A stretch of DNA of 64,000 nucleotides from Stomorhina lunata (Eukaryota > Arthropoda > Insecta > Diptera > Rhiniidae), in contig OW121740.1 in assembly GCA_933228675.1 (NCBI GenBank), positions 131,471,799-131,535,798 on the forward strand, read 5' to 3'. This document shows, one piece after another, positions 12,411 to 24,024 of the stretch. Numbering within the stretch: the first letter of the stretch is position 1; each line of letters starts with the position of its first letter. Made by a program: the position numbers and the translations under genes. The notes under the pieces were generated by a model. The model made no database searches. It saw only the letters and a program-made list of their open reading frames with translations, and was not told the DNA's origin.

Positions 12411-13522
12411 ATTAAAGCCATCTACAAAAATTTACAAGCACACTTTTTTGAACACTCAATTTATTTCAACAACATAGATACTATATTATCATTTCAAAAA
12501 TTCTACTTAAATCAAGCAATTAAATATGAAAACAAATCGAGGTGCAGTTTTTATTATCTCACATTCACTCATACAAATAATGTGACTGAAACTATTTAGG
12601 AACTATTTGTAACCAATGAAATGATCACCAGCATTTTTTAATTTGCTGATGTTGGTTCTTATATTTGCATTTATTTTGCTTAATGTTGCTATCGGTGTTC
12701 GTCGTTTAAAGCAATAAACACATAATAATATTAAAATAACAATCAAATGATATAAACAAACATAAATAATTGTTTGGAAAACTGATGGTTTCAATACCGC
12801 GAACTAAATGCAAACATATCGACGACTGACTGCACTCCCCAACAATTGACAATAATGGCTGATGATAATGATGATACACTTAAAATAAAATGTATGTAAA
12901 ACACACATGTTTCAAATAAAGTGCACAATTTTCCATATTGTCTTTATATGTATCTGTGTAAGTGTATATTTTTTTATTTTGCCGCTTAAATATTGTATTT
13001 GTTTTTTAAATTGTTTTGAAACTCGCATTTTCTATATTGAATGGCTTGAAAAATAAGTCCCCCTGGGTCATTGAATTTTTTATTGGATCCTACCGTTAAA
13101 CAAACTCTTAAGCACATATATACACATACACTTACACTCGTATGATTTTTCTGTGTCATACCCAGACATAGTCAGTCCCTCTCTCTTGTTATTGGGTTTG
13201 TTAGTTTTACATTTCAAGTACTCAATCGTTTATACACATGATGATATTGTTGTTGTGGATGATAATAATGATGATGATGATTTTGTTGTCGCTGCTATTG
13301 TTGACGTTAGTGTTGGTGGGGTATAATTTTAATTTTTTTATGTAGTGCATGAATGTCTCTTTAATGCATTTTATGCCGCTAATTGCAAACAAGTCAACTA
13401 CTGTTTATTTAGAAACAAACATACTTATTATTGTTGCGACACTCACAGAAAAATGTTGGTACTCTTTTCATTCGCAATTTTTATGAGGCGAAATCTTTAC
13501 ACACAAAACTTTTATAAGATAA
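12411..13522. other. AT-rich DNA with GAT/GTT microsatellites
   Basis: No gene could be supported. A GAT/AAT/GTT-rich stretch sits at about 13235-13320 and CA-rich bits near 13110-13140. Lies directly outside the Helitron-like element. Confidence 0.6.
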
Positions 13523-16500
13523 CTAGCTTTATAACCCGCTACTTCGTTAGCGGCACCATTTGAATTGACAAAGTTACAAAATTTACCAAAATAACTTTTT
13601 CACTTATTTATCAATTCCGATATAAATTAAATTAAATACTTATTGGTTCTTAAGATACATATAGGACAAAATAAGTACCTACCCTCTACATTTTCAAAAA
13701 AGTACTACACACGGCTCCCTTATTTTTGTAGCTGACCCAATTTTGATTGCTAACCCAATTTAAATCTTGTTCTTGTCGCTTTTGATTTTGAATATTTTAC
13801 AAAAGTTTCCTTTTTTTTACCCGTTGTTTACCCCTGATCAGCCAAATTAAAAAAAAATCCGGATACATGTCCTAATATTTTTATTGCTGATCTTAACTGC
13901 ATTTTTGTTAATTGAAAAAAATACCAAACACCTGTCACATATTTCTTCAATCTCAATAGAACAGTCCATAAATCATTGATTTATTTATTATTTTATTGAT
14001 TTAAACAACATGCACAGCTTAAAAGGAAAAAACCTATCTTTAAATTTTTGACCCGTTTTTGTTATTTTCGATTGCGGTATAAATTTTGTTTCTATAATAA
14101 TTGATTCAAAAATTATATATGGGTCAAAAAAGTACCAAAATTTAGTTTTTATCCTTTTTATTCCCTATTTTTAGCTCATTTACGAAAAGTACCTACTAAA
14201 AACATGACTTTTTATTTTTCTATTCGATATAAATCCAATTTAAATTTTTTTTCTGTCGATATTAGTATCAGAGATATAACTTTACTAATGTTTTTATTTT
14301 CTACCCTATTTTAACCCCAAAACTGTTTAATTTGCAAAAAGTACTGAAAAGTCCCTTAATTTTTAGAACTGATCTTAGACCATTTTAGTGTTTGTTTCCA
14401 TCCATTAGGTTAAGAAGATATAATGTCATCGATTTTTCCCTTTTTTACCTTTGATTGACACATCTCTAATTTATACTTCTGACTTCATTAGCTTAAATGA
14501 ATATTTTCCCGTTTTCACATTTTGGAACCCCATTTATCGTAAAAGTACCAAGCACATGTTTAATATTTTGTTAATACTTATTGATTGTGGCATAAACTGA
14601 GTCTTTATGTTTATAAGTTCAAAAGATACGCATGGATTAAAAAAAAGTACAAAAATATAGTTTTTACCCTTTTTGCCCTTGTTAGTGCCATTTTCAAAAA
14701 AAGTACAGAACACATGTCCCTTTCATTTTCTAGCCGATTATATGATTTATTCATTTTCTAGCCTGTTTTAACCATAAGCGGCCAAATTAAAAAAAAAATA
14801 CCGAACCCGTGTCCTTTAATTTTTAATGCTGATCATAGACCAATTTAATCTTTGTTTCTATCACTTTTGATTTATGAGATATTACGTTACCGATTTTCCC
14901 CCTTTTTACTCCAAAAATTAAAAAAAGGAATCAATCGCGTGTCTTATACTTCTGCAATGTGAATAGACCTGTCTGTAAATTATACTTCTGGCTTTATTTG
15001 TTTAAATGATATTCATAGTTTTTACTCTTTTGTGCCTCATTTATCGTAAAAGCGCGAAGCACCATCTTAATTTTTGTTAGTCCTTATCAATTGTGATGTA
15101 AATAGAGTATTTATGTTTATTAGTTCAAGAGATACTTATAGGGTTAATAAAGTACCAAAATATAGTTTTTTTTCCCTTTTTCTCCCTTATTAGTTCCATT
15201 TCCAAAAAAGTACCAAACTCGTGTCCCCTTTTTTTGCAAGATGATCCAAATCCAATTTCAACTTTGTTTCTAACGATGTAAATTTCGGAGATATGATGTT
15301 ACTAATTTATCCATTTTCTTTTTCAATTTACTTTTTCAATATGAATCCACCCGTCTGTAAATTATAGTTCTGGCTTCATTAGTTAAAAACCTACCCTTGA
15401 ATATTTCCCAGTTTTTATCTTTTTTACCTCAATTATCGTAAAAGTACCAAATATGTGTCTAATAATTCTTTGTTACTTATCAATTGTGACGTTTACTGTT
15501 TCTCTATGTTTGTTATTTCAAAAGATACGTATGGGTTCAAAAAAAGTACCAAAATATAGTTTTTGCCCTTTTTTACCCTTATTAGTACCATATTCAAAAA
15601 AGTACCAAATACGTTTCTCGTTTTTTTTTTTCAGCCCATCCGAAGCAAATTTCAACTCTATTCCTATCGTTTTGAATTTCGGAGATATGACGTTACTAAT
15701 ATTTCCCATTTTTTCCCTGTTGTAACCATAAAACGGCCGAATTAAAGAAAAAAGTACCGAATACATGTCCCTTAATTTAAAGTGTCGATTTTAGACCGAT
15801 TTAGTTGTTGTTTCTATCACTTTTGGCTAAGAAGATATATTTTTACCGATTTTTACCCCCAAAATTAAAAAAGTACCAGACACTTATTTTACTTTTTTCA
15901 GTGTCAATTTACCAGCCAATAAATTATGCTTCTGGCTTCATTAGCCGAAAAGATATTCTTAGCTAAAAAGCAAAAACCTACTCTTGAATATTTTCCCTTT
16001 TTTTACCCTTTCGTCCCACATTAATCGCAAAAGTACCAAATACGTGTTTAATAGTTTTTCAATGCCTATCAGTTGCAATATAAATTATGTTTCTATGTTT
16101 ATTAGTTCAAAAGATATATATATGGGTTAAAAAAGTACCAAAATATAGTACCATTTTTGAAATAGTACTAAATACGTGGCCATTTATTTTTTTATCCGAT
16201 TCAAATCCAATTTAAACTTCGTTTGCATCGGTGTTAGTTTCGGAGATATGATGTTACTAATTTCTCCCTTTTCTACCCTGTTTTACCCTTTAAAAGGTCG
16301 AATTTCAAAAAAGTACCGAACACGTGTCCCTTAATTTTTAGTGCTGATCTCAGACTAATTTAGTTTTTGTTTCTATCACTTTTGATTTAGAAGATATATT
16401 TTTACCCCCAAAATTAAAAAAAGTACCAAAAATGTATTTTATTTTTTCTTTGTCAATCGACCAGTCAATAAATTATTCTTCTGGCTTCATTAGCCTAAAA

Positions 16501-18790
16501 GATATCCATAGCTAAAAACAAAAAACCTACCCTTAAATATTTTCCCTTTTTTACCCTTTTGTACCCCATTAATCGCAAAAGTACCAAATACGTATTTAAT
16601 TGTTTTTTAATATCTATCTGTTGCGATATAAATTATGTTTCTATGTTTATTAGTTCAGAAGATACATATTAGTTGAAAAAAGTACCAAAATATAGTTTTT
16701 ACCCTTTTTTATCCTTATTAATGCCATTTCCAAAAAAGGACCAAGCACGTGTCTCCTTATTTTCCTAGCCGATTCAAATCCAATTTCAACTTTGTTTGCA
16801 TCGATGTTGGTTTCGGAGATATGATGTTACTAATTTCTCCCTTTTTTACCCTGTTTTACCTTCTAAGAGGTTGAACTTCAAAAAAGTACCGAACACGTGT
16901 TCCTTAATTTTAAGTGCCAATCTCAGACCAATTTAGTTTTTGTTTCTATCACTTTTGGTTTAGAAGATATACTTTACCGATTTTTACCCCCAAAATTAAA
17001 AAAAGTACCAAACACGTAGCTTATTTCTTTTAATGTAAATCTACCAGTCAATAAATTATACTTCTAACTTCATTAGCCTAAAAGATATCCATGGCTAAAA
17101 AGCAAAAAACCTATCCTTGAATATATTCCCTTTTTTTACCCTTTTGTACCCCATTAATCGCAAAAGTACCAAATACGTATTTAGTTCTTTTTTAATATCT
17201 GTCGGTTGCGATATAAAATATGTTTCTATGTTTATTAGTTCAAAAGATACATATGGGTTAAAAAAAGTACCAAAATATAGTTTTTACCCTTTTGTATCCT
17301 TATTGGTGCCATTTTCAAAAAAGTACTAAACACGTGTCCCCTTATTTTTCTAGCCGATTTAAATCCAATTTCAACTTTGTTTCTATCTGTATTGGTTTCG
17401 GAGATATGATGTTACTGATTTCTCCCTTTTCTACCCTGTTTTACCTTTTAGGAGGTTGAATTTCATAAAAGTACCGAACACGTGTCCCTTGGTTTTAAGT
17501 GCCGATCTCAGACCAATTTAGTTTTTGTTTCTATCAGTTTTGGTTTAGAAGATATACTTTACAGATTTTTACCCCCAAAATTAAAAAAAAGTACCAAACT
17601 CGTAGTTTATTTTTTTCAATGTCCATCGACCAGTCAATAAATTATACTTCTGGCTTCATTAGCCTTAAAGATATCCATGGCTAAAAACCAAAAAACCTAT
17701 CCTTGAATATTTTCCCTTTTTTTACCCTTTTGTACCCCATTAATCGTAAAAGTACCAAATACATATTTAGTTTTTTTTTAATATCTATCGATTGCGATAT
17801 AAAATGTGTTTCTATGTTTATTAGTTCAAAAGATACATATGGGTTAAAAAAAGTACCAAAATATAGTTTTTACCCTTTTTTATCCTTATTAGTGCCATTT
17901 TCAAAAAAGTACCAAACACGTGTCCCCTTATCTTTCTAGGCGATTCAAATCCAATTTCAACTTCGTTTCTGTCTATGTTGGTTTCGGAGATATGATGTTA
18001 CTAATTTCTTCCTTTTCTACCCTGTTTTGCCCGCTAGGCGGCCGATTTTCAAAAAAGTACCGAACACGTGTCCCTTAATTTTTAGTGCTAATCTCAAGCC
18101 AATTTAATTTTTGCTTCTATCGCTGTTGGTTAAGGAGATATAATGTTACCGATTTTTCCCTTTTTTACCCTTTTAATTGAAAAAAGTACCAAACACGTAT
18201 TTAATATTTTGTACTGGGCAATCGACCTCCCTATAAATTTTATTGGTAGCTTTATTGGTTCAAGTCAAATACAAAGAAAAAGAAAAATGGACCTACCCTA
18301 AATTTTTTTCCCCGCTTTTCCCCCTTTTTGAACCCTGAATCAAGAAAGTACCAAACACGTGTCTAATATTTTTTTCTTGTTTACCGGCTCCGTTTTGAAT
18401 TTTGTTACTCTGTTGATTGGTTCAAAAGATACACATGGGTTTAAAAAAGTACCAATATTTCATTTTTACCCTTTTTACCCCCTATTTGTCCCATCTGCTA
18501 AAAAGTACCAAACACGTGTCTACTTATTTTTGCAGCTGATCCCAACGCAATTTCAATTTCGGGCCTATGACGTTTACTTCCGGAGATACAGCATTACTAA
18601 TTTTTCCCTTTTTTACCCCTTTTTACCCCCTTAGATGCCGAATTTCCAAAAATCCCGTCTTAGTGGATCTATACTTTGAAAAAGGTACCCGCTGTCAAAA
18701 TTTCAGCTCTCTAGCTTTAGCCGTTTGGGCTGTGCGATGATGAGTCAGTCAGTCAGTCAGTCAGTCACGTTAGAGTTTTATATATATAGA
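13523..18790 (-). mobile_element. Helitron-like non-autonomous element, copy A
   Basis: On the minus strand the element begins TCTATATATATAAAACTC, followed by a (GACT)n run (18742-18767), and ends with a hairpin (CCGCTA/TAGCGG arms, 13535-13552), nine bases, then CTAG. The host bases are A before TC and T after CTAG. TC...hairpin...CTRR inserted between A and T is the Helitron signature. Copy B at 37273-38969 shares both ends. No RepHel protein is present, so it is non-autonomous. The interior is built of modules of about 145 bp, each with a motif such as AAAAAGTACCRAACACGTGT, grouped in four into repeats of about 585 bp. The starts of one module type fall near 15438, 16027, 16574, 17160, 17745 and 18345. 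Small open frames inside are shadows of the repeat. Confidence 0.75.
15438..18345. repeat. about 585-bp higher-order repeats inside Helitron copy A
   Basis: The phrase CATTAATCGCAAAAGTACCA or a close variant recurs at about 589, 547, 586, 585 and 600-bp steps. Each period has four modules distinguished by what follows the GTACC motif: AAATATAG, AACACGTGTCCCC, GAACACGTGTCCCTTA and AACACGTA. Copies left of 15438 are more diverged and partly deleted. Confidence 0.85.
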
Positions 18791-20745
18791 TTTAAAAACT
18801 CTTCTAACTGACAATTTTTGTATAGAAAACCGACAATTTTTCTATAGAACCCATTTTAACCCTAAAGCTTTTCTAAAAAAATTCTTCCCACCGGCAACTT
18901 TTCTATAGTAATTCTTCCCAACGACTACTTTCCTGTAGAAAACTTTTCCCTTTTTTTATAGGAAACTCTTCCCATGGACAACTTTCCTATAGAAAACTCT
19001 TCCCTTGGACAACGTTTTTATAGAAAAACTTCCCTTGGACAACTTTTCTATAGAAAACTCTTCCCTTGGACAACTTTTCTGTAGAAAACTCTTCCCTTGG
19101 ACAACTTTTCTACAGAAAACTCTTTCCTTGGACAACTATTCTATAGAAAACTCTTCCCTTGGACAACTTTAATATAGAAAACTCTTCCCTTGGACAACTT
19201 TTTTATAGAAAATATTTCCCACGTCAAACTTTTATGTAGATAACTTTTCCACGAGCAACTTTTCTGTAGAACAATCTTCCTACGGTCAACTTTTCTACAG
19301 AAAACTCTTCCTACTGTCAACTTTTCTATAGAAATTCTTCCTACTGGCAACTTTTCTATAGAAAACTTTTCCTACTATCAACTTTTTATAGAAAACTCTT
19401 CCTACTGTCAACTTTTCTATAGAAAACTTCCTACTGTCAACTTTTCTATAGAAAACTCTTCCTACTGTCAACTTTTCTATAGAAAACTCTTCCTACTGTC
19501 AACGTTTTTATAGAAAACTCTTCCTACTGTCAACTTTTCTATAGAAAACTCTTCCTACTGTCAACTTTTCTATAGAAAACTCTTCCTACTGTCAACTTTT
19601 CTATAGAAAACTCTTCCTACTGTCAACTTTTCTATAGAAATCTCTTCCTACTGTCAACTTTTCTATACAAAACTCTTCCTACTGTCAACTTTTCTATAGA
19701 AAACTGTTCCTACTGTCAACTTTTCTATAGAAAACTCTTCCTACTGTCAACTTTGCTATAGAAAACTCTTCCTACTGTCAACTTTTCTATAGAAAACTCT
19801 TCCTACTGTCAACTTTTCTATAGTAAACTCTTCCTACTGTCAACTTTTCTATAGAAAACTCTTCCTACTGTCAACTTTTCTATAGAAAACTCTTCCTACT
19901 GTCAACTTTTCTATAGAAAACTCTTCCTATTGTCAACTTTTCTATAGAAAACTCTTCCTACTGTCAACTTTTCTATAGACAACTCTTCCTACTGTCAACT
20001 TTTCTATAGAAAACTCTTCCTACTATCAACTTTTCTATAGAAAACTCTTCCTACTGTCAACTTTTCTATAGAAAACTCTTCCTACTGTCAACTTTTCTAT
20101 AGAAAACTCTTCCTACGGTCAACTTTTCTATAGAAAACTCTTCCTACGGTCAACTTTTGTATAGAAAACTATTCCTACGGTCAACTTTTCTATAGAAAAT
20201 TTTTCTACGGTCAACTTTTCTATAGAAAACTCTTTCTACTGTCAACTTTTCTATAGAAAAGTCTTCCTAGTGTCAACTTTTCTAAAGAAAATTCTTTCTA
20301 CTGTTAACTTTTCTAAAGAAAATTCTTTCTACTATTAACTTTTCTATAGAAAACTCTTCCTACGGTCAACTTTTCTACAGAAAACTCTTCCTACGGTCAA
20401 CTTTTTTTATAGAAAACTCTTCCTACAGTCAACTTTTCTATAGAAAACTCTTCCTACGGTCAAATTTTCTATAGAAAACTCTTCCTACGGTCAACTTTTC
20501 TATAGAAAACTCTTTCTACGCTCAACTTTTCTATAGAAAACTCTTCCTACGCTCAACTCTTCTATAGAAAACTCTTCCAACGGCCAACTTTTCTATAGAA
20601 AACTCTTCATACGATCAACTTTTCTATAGAAAACTCTTCCTACGGTCAACTTTTCTATAAAAAACTATTCCTACGGCCTCTTTTCTATAGAAAACTCTTC
20701 CTACGGTCAGCTTTTCTATAGAAAATTCTATCCTCCGGATTCATA
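18791..20745. repeat. 31-bp minisatellite array 3 (CTACTGTCAA linker)
   Basis: Abuts the TC end of the Helitron-like element. The left 400 bp use the linker CCCTTGGACAA, the main body (about 19310-20110) CCTACTGTCAA, and the right part CCTACGGTCAA, each with the constant core TTTTCTATAGAAAA. The change of linker is by blocks rather than gradual. Confidence 0.95.
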
Positions 20746-21459
20746 TCTATATTTATTTTGTACAAAATTTTAATTCGAAATTTATAAAATTTTTAATAAT
20801 GTTAATATTTTAAAAATCAATTTGAATCTATTTTTTATGTTTCTCTTTCATGTTTGTGTTTTTAGACTTTTTCCTAATACCGCCCACTCAGTTCGGCTAT
20901 GTCATCTTATAAATCATGAAAACACAGTTTTTTTCTTATAATTTATTACGCATTATTTAAAAAATTATCGTTTAGATAACAAAAATTTGTCAAAAAAATT
21001 ATGTTTCTAATATTTTATTAAATTTAATTAAATATTATAATAATAGAAAATTTTAAATATTTTTAAGTTTCATTAAGTAACATTTTATTTTGAGTGTATC
21101 CATATAATTGCATGTTAGTCAATCTTCTCGAACCCCCCTCTGTTTTCGCTCATGTTCTTGTCACTTTTTCATAAAATTCTTTAAAATTCCACTGTTTAAT
21201 ATAAAATTATAATGAAAAAAAGTATAATTGTCTAGAATTTTTTCGCGCCTTCTATTTGTCGCTTTTTATATAAAAATTTATTTTATAACAATTTATTTTA
21301 TTGTTCTAGTTGTTTAATAATGTTGCCGCAATAAATAGCAAATTATTGTTTAATAACAATGATATTAAAAAAATATTATAATATAAATATGTTTGTATGT
21401 AGTTTTATTAATGCAAATGATATGAAGAAAATTAAATACTTTTTATAGGATATAAGATA
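20746..21459. other. AT-rich DNA
   Basis: No feature seen apart from a slightly GC-richer patch near 20878-20905 and the TA that flanks the Tc1-like element on its right. Confidence 0.6.
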
Positions 21460-22878
21460 CACTGCCGGTCATCAGCTTACGACACCCACTAAAAAAAGCT
21501 TCAGACAATAACAATTCGATGAAGTTGGAAAGATTATTGAAATAATTTCGGTTTTTTTCTTATCAAAAAGTTTTTAACACATAATTATTTCTTTTAGAAA
21601 CATTCTTACAGAAAAATTTGTGATAGAAAAATTTTTAATATAAAATTTTTCTTATAGAAAAATTTTCGACATAAAATTTTTCATATAGAACAATTTTAAT
21701 TATCAAAATTTTCGATATAAAAATTTTTTTATAGAAATATTTTCTATTTAAAATTTTTCTTATAGAAAAATTTTCGATTTGTTTAGAAATTCTTTTGTAT
21801 ATAAAAATTTTCGTTAAAAATTTTTTCTTTAGAAAAATTTTCGTTAAAAATTTTTTTCTATAGAAAAATTTTCGTTAAAAATTTTTTTCTATAGAAAAAT
21901 TTTCGTTAAAAAATTTTTCTATAGAAAAATTTTTGTTAAAAAATTTTTCTATAGAAAAATTTTTGTTAAAAAATTTTTCTTATAGAAAAATTTTATTTAA
22001 AAAATGTTTTCTATAGAAAAATTTTCGTTAAAAATTTTTTTCTATAGGAAAATTTTCGTTAAAAACTTTTTTCTTACAAAAAATTTCGTTAAAATTTTTT
22101 TGTATTTTTCTATAGAAAAATTTTCGTTAAAAAATTTTTTCTATAGAAAAATTTTCGTTAAAAAATTTTTCTTATAGAAAAATTTTCGTTAAAAAAATTT
22201 TCTTATAGAAAAATTTTCGTTAAAAAATTTTTTCTAAAGAAAAATTTTATTTAAAAAATTTTTTCTATAGTAAAATTTTTGTTGAAAAATTTTTTCTATA
22301 GAAACATTTTCGTTGAAAAATTTTTTGTATAGAAAAATTTTCGTTGAAAAATTTTTTCTATGGAAAAATTTTCGTTAAAAAATTTTTTCTATAGAAATTT
22401 TTTTTTTAATTTTTTCTATAGAAAAATTTTCGTTAAAAAATTTTTTCTATAGAAAATTTTTTAACGAAATTTTTTCTATAGAAATTTTTTAACGAAAATT
22501 TTTCTATAGAAAAAATTTAAAAAAAATTTCTATAGAAAAAATTTATTACCGAAAATTTTTCAATAAAAAAATTTTCGTTAAAAAATTTCTCTTATAGAAA
22601 AATTTTCGTTAAAAAATTTTTTTTATAGAAAAATTTTCATTAAAAATTTTTTTCTAAAGAAAAATTTTATTTATAAAATTTTTTCTATAGAAAAATTTTC
22701 GTTAAAAATTTTTTTCTATAGAAAAATTTTCGTTAAACAATTTTTTAAATAAAATTTTTTCTATAAAAAAATTTTTCGATGAAAAAATTTTTTTATAGAA
22801 AAATTTTCGTTAAAAATTTTTTCTATAGAAAAATTTTGTGATTGTTTGCAAGGTGTCGTAATCTAATGGCAGGCAGTG
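21460..22878. mobile_element. Tc1-like element with 27-bp TIRs enclosing a minisatellite
   Basis: The left end, 21460-21486, begins CACTGCCGGTCATCAGC. The right end, 22852-22878, read in reverse complement begins CACTGCCTGCCATTAGA. The two agree at 23 of 27 bases and both end TTACGACACC. The left flank is TA (21458-21459), as in Tc1/mariner targets; the right flank is TT, so the target duplication is not perfect. There is no transposase reading frame; nearly all of the 1.4-kb interior is the 31-bp array. The TIR wording resembles Tc1-family ends by memory. Inferred: a non-autonomous element that acquired or amplified a tandem repeat. Confidence 0.75.
21590..22845. repeat. 31-bp minisatellite array 4 (TTTTCGTTAA linker)
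   Basis: The unit combines TTTTTCTATAGAAAAA with TTTTCGTTAAAAAA, about 31 bp. Between about 22450 and 22560 the orientation is reversed (TTTTTTAACGAAA), then returns. The same consensus reappears with a TTAATAAAA linker at 40640-42365. Confidence 0.93.
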
Positions 22879-23527
22879 TTGTTATTTAAACAAATCCTAT
22901 TTATGAATGATATATAATTCAAATCCAAGTCCTTGTAAAAATTTAATTAAACAATAAGTAATTAGAACGTTCTTAATTAGAAATTTCTCATTAAATTGTC
23001 TCTGTTTTTTCAATTATAAAAATAGAAATATAATCCCTTTTTTCCATTTATAATAATTATCAATTGATGAGATAACATTAATTGCTTTAAGCTTAAAAAA
23101 ACGAATGAAGCAAATGAATCAGTTGTTGACGCGTCGCTAGTAGCAACTGATAGACAAACGGACATTTATACTTATTTTTTAATAATTTTAAATATTTTTT
23201 TTATTGCTTGTTAAATTAATTAAGTGTGCATTTGATTACTGATTTTTTATAGATTCTCTTTTCTGTTTTGTTTTCACAAGAAATATAATTTATTAAGCAA
23301 ATATTTGCCTTTTTAATTAAAGAAAAAAAACGAGGCAAAAATAAATAATAATTACTTTGCTTTGAGAATTATTATTTACTGTGTTATTATTTAATAACAC
23401 ACATGGTTCAATTTATTTCTATTTTTATTCAACTGATAACAGAAATATATTTTTAAATCGTTTAAAGACCTCATTTGCTGAATTTATTGTGAACCTTTTA
23501 TGTACTGAAAAGCTAACTAATTTAAAA
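22879..23527. other. AT-rich DNA
   Basis: No supported feature. Long A/T runs; a small GC-richer patch near 23127-23150 (TTGACGCGTCGCTAGTAGC). Confidence 0.6.
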
Positions 23528-23960
23528 CAATGAACGCACCTTAGGTGACAGATGATAAAAGCTTTAATTGTACACAAGCTGATGTTTAAACTCTAAACTT
23601 AAAAGCTTAATAACTTTAAACACTAAGCACACTTCAGTTGACAGACAGATAAAAGCTTTGTATGCACACAATCTGTTTTTAGAGCTTTAAATAAAAAACT
23701 TGATATTATTGTTTAACTGATAACATTAATATATTTTAAATTATGAATTCATTAAAAAAATTGTTTTATTTATTTGAAATACTGAACGCACTTCACTTGA
23801 CGGAGGATAAAAGCTAAAGCTTATACGGAAGCTGATGTTTTAGCTTTAAACTTGAAAGCGAAATAACTATAAACACTGAACGCACTTTAGGTGACAAACA
23901 AACAAAGCTTTATTTGAACGCCATCTGTTATTAGACCTTTTAATTAAAAAGCTTAAAAGC
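23528..23960. repeat. four diverged copies of an ACTGAACGCACTT module
   Basis: ACTGAACGCACTTYAGGTGA or a close variant starts near 23529, 23621, 23781 and 23874. Copies 1-2 and 3-4 are each about 92 bp apart and the pairs are about 252 bp apart, which points to a duplication of an already duplicated unit. Each copy is followed by GATAAAAGCTTT-like sequence and CTGATGTTT or ATCTGTT. Function unknown. Confidence 0.8.
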
Positions 23961-24024
23961 ATCGTCTTTATTTCGTATTGAAGTCAAAACAGCCATACGG
24001 CAAATCAATGTATAGAATTGCAGC

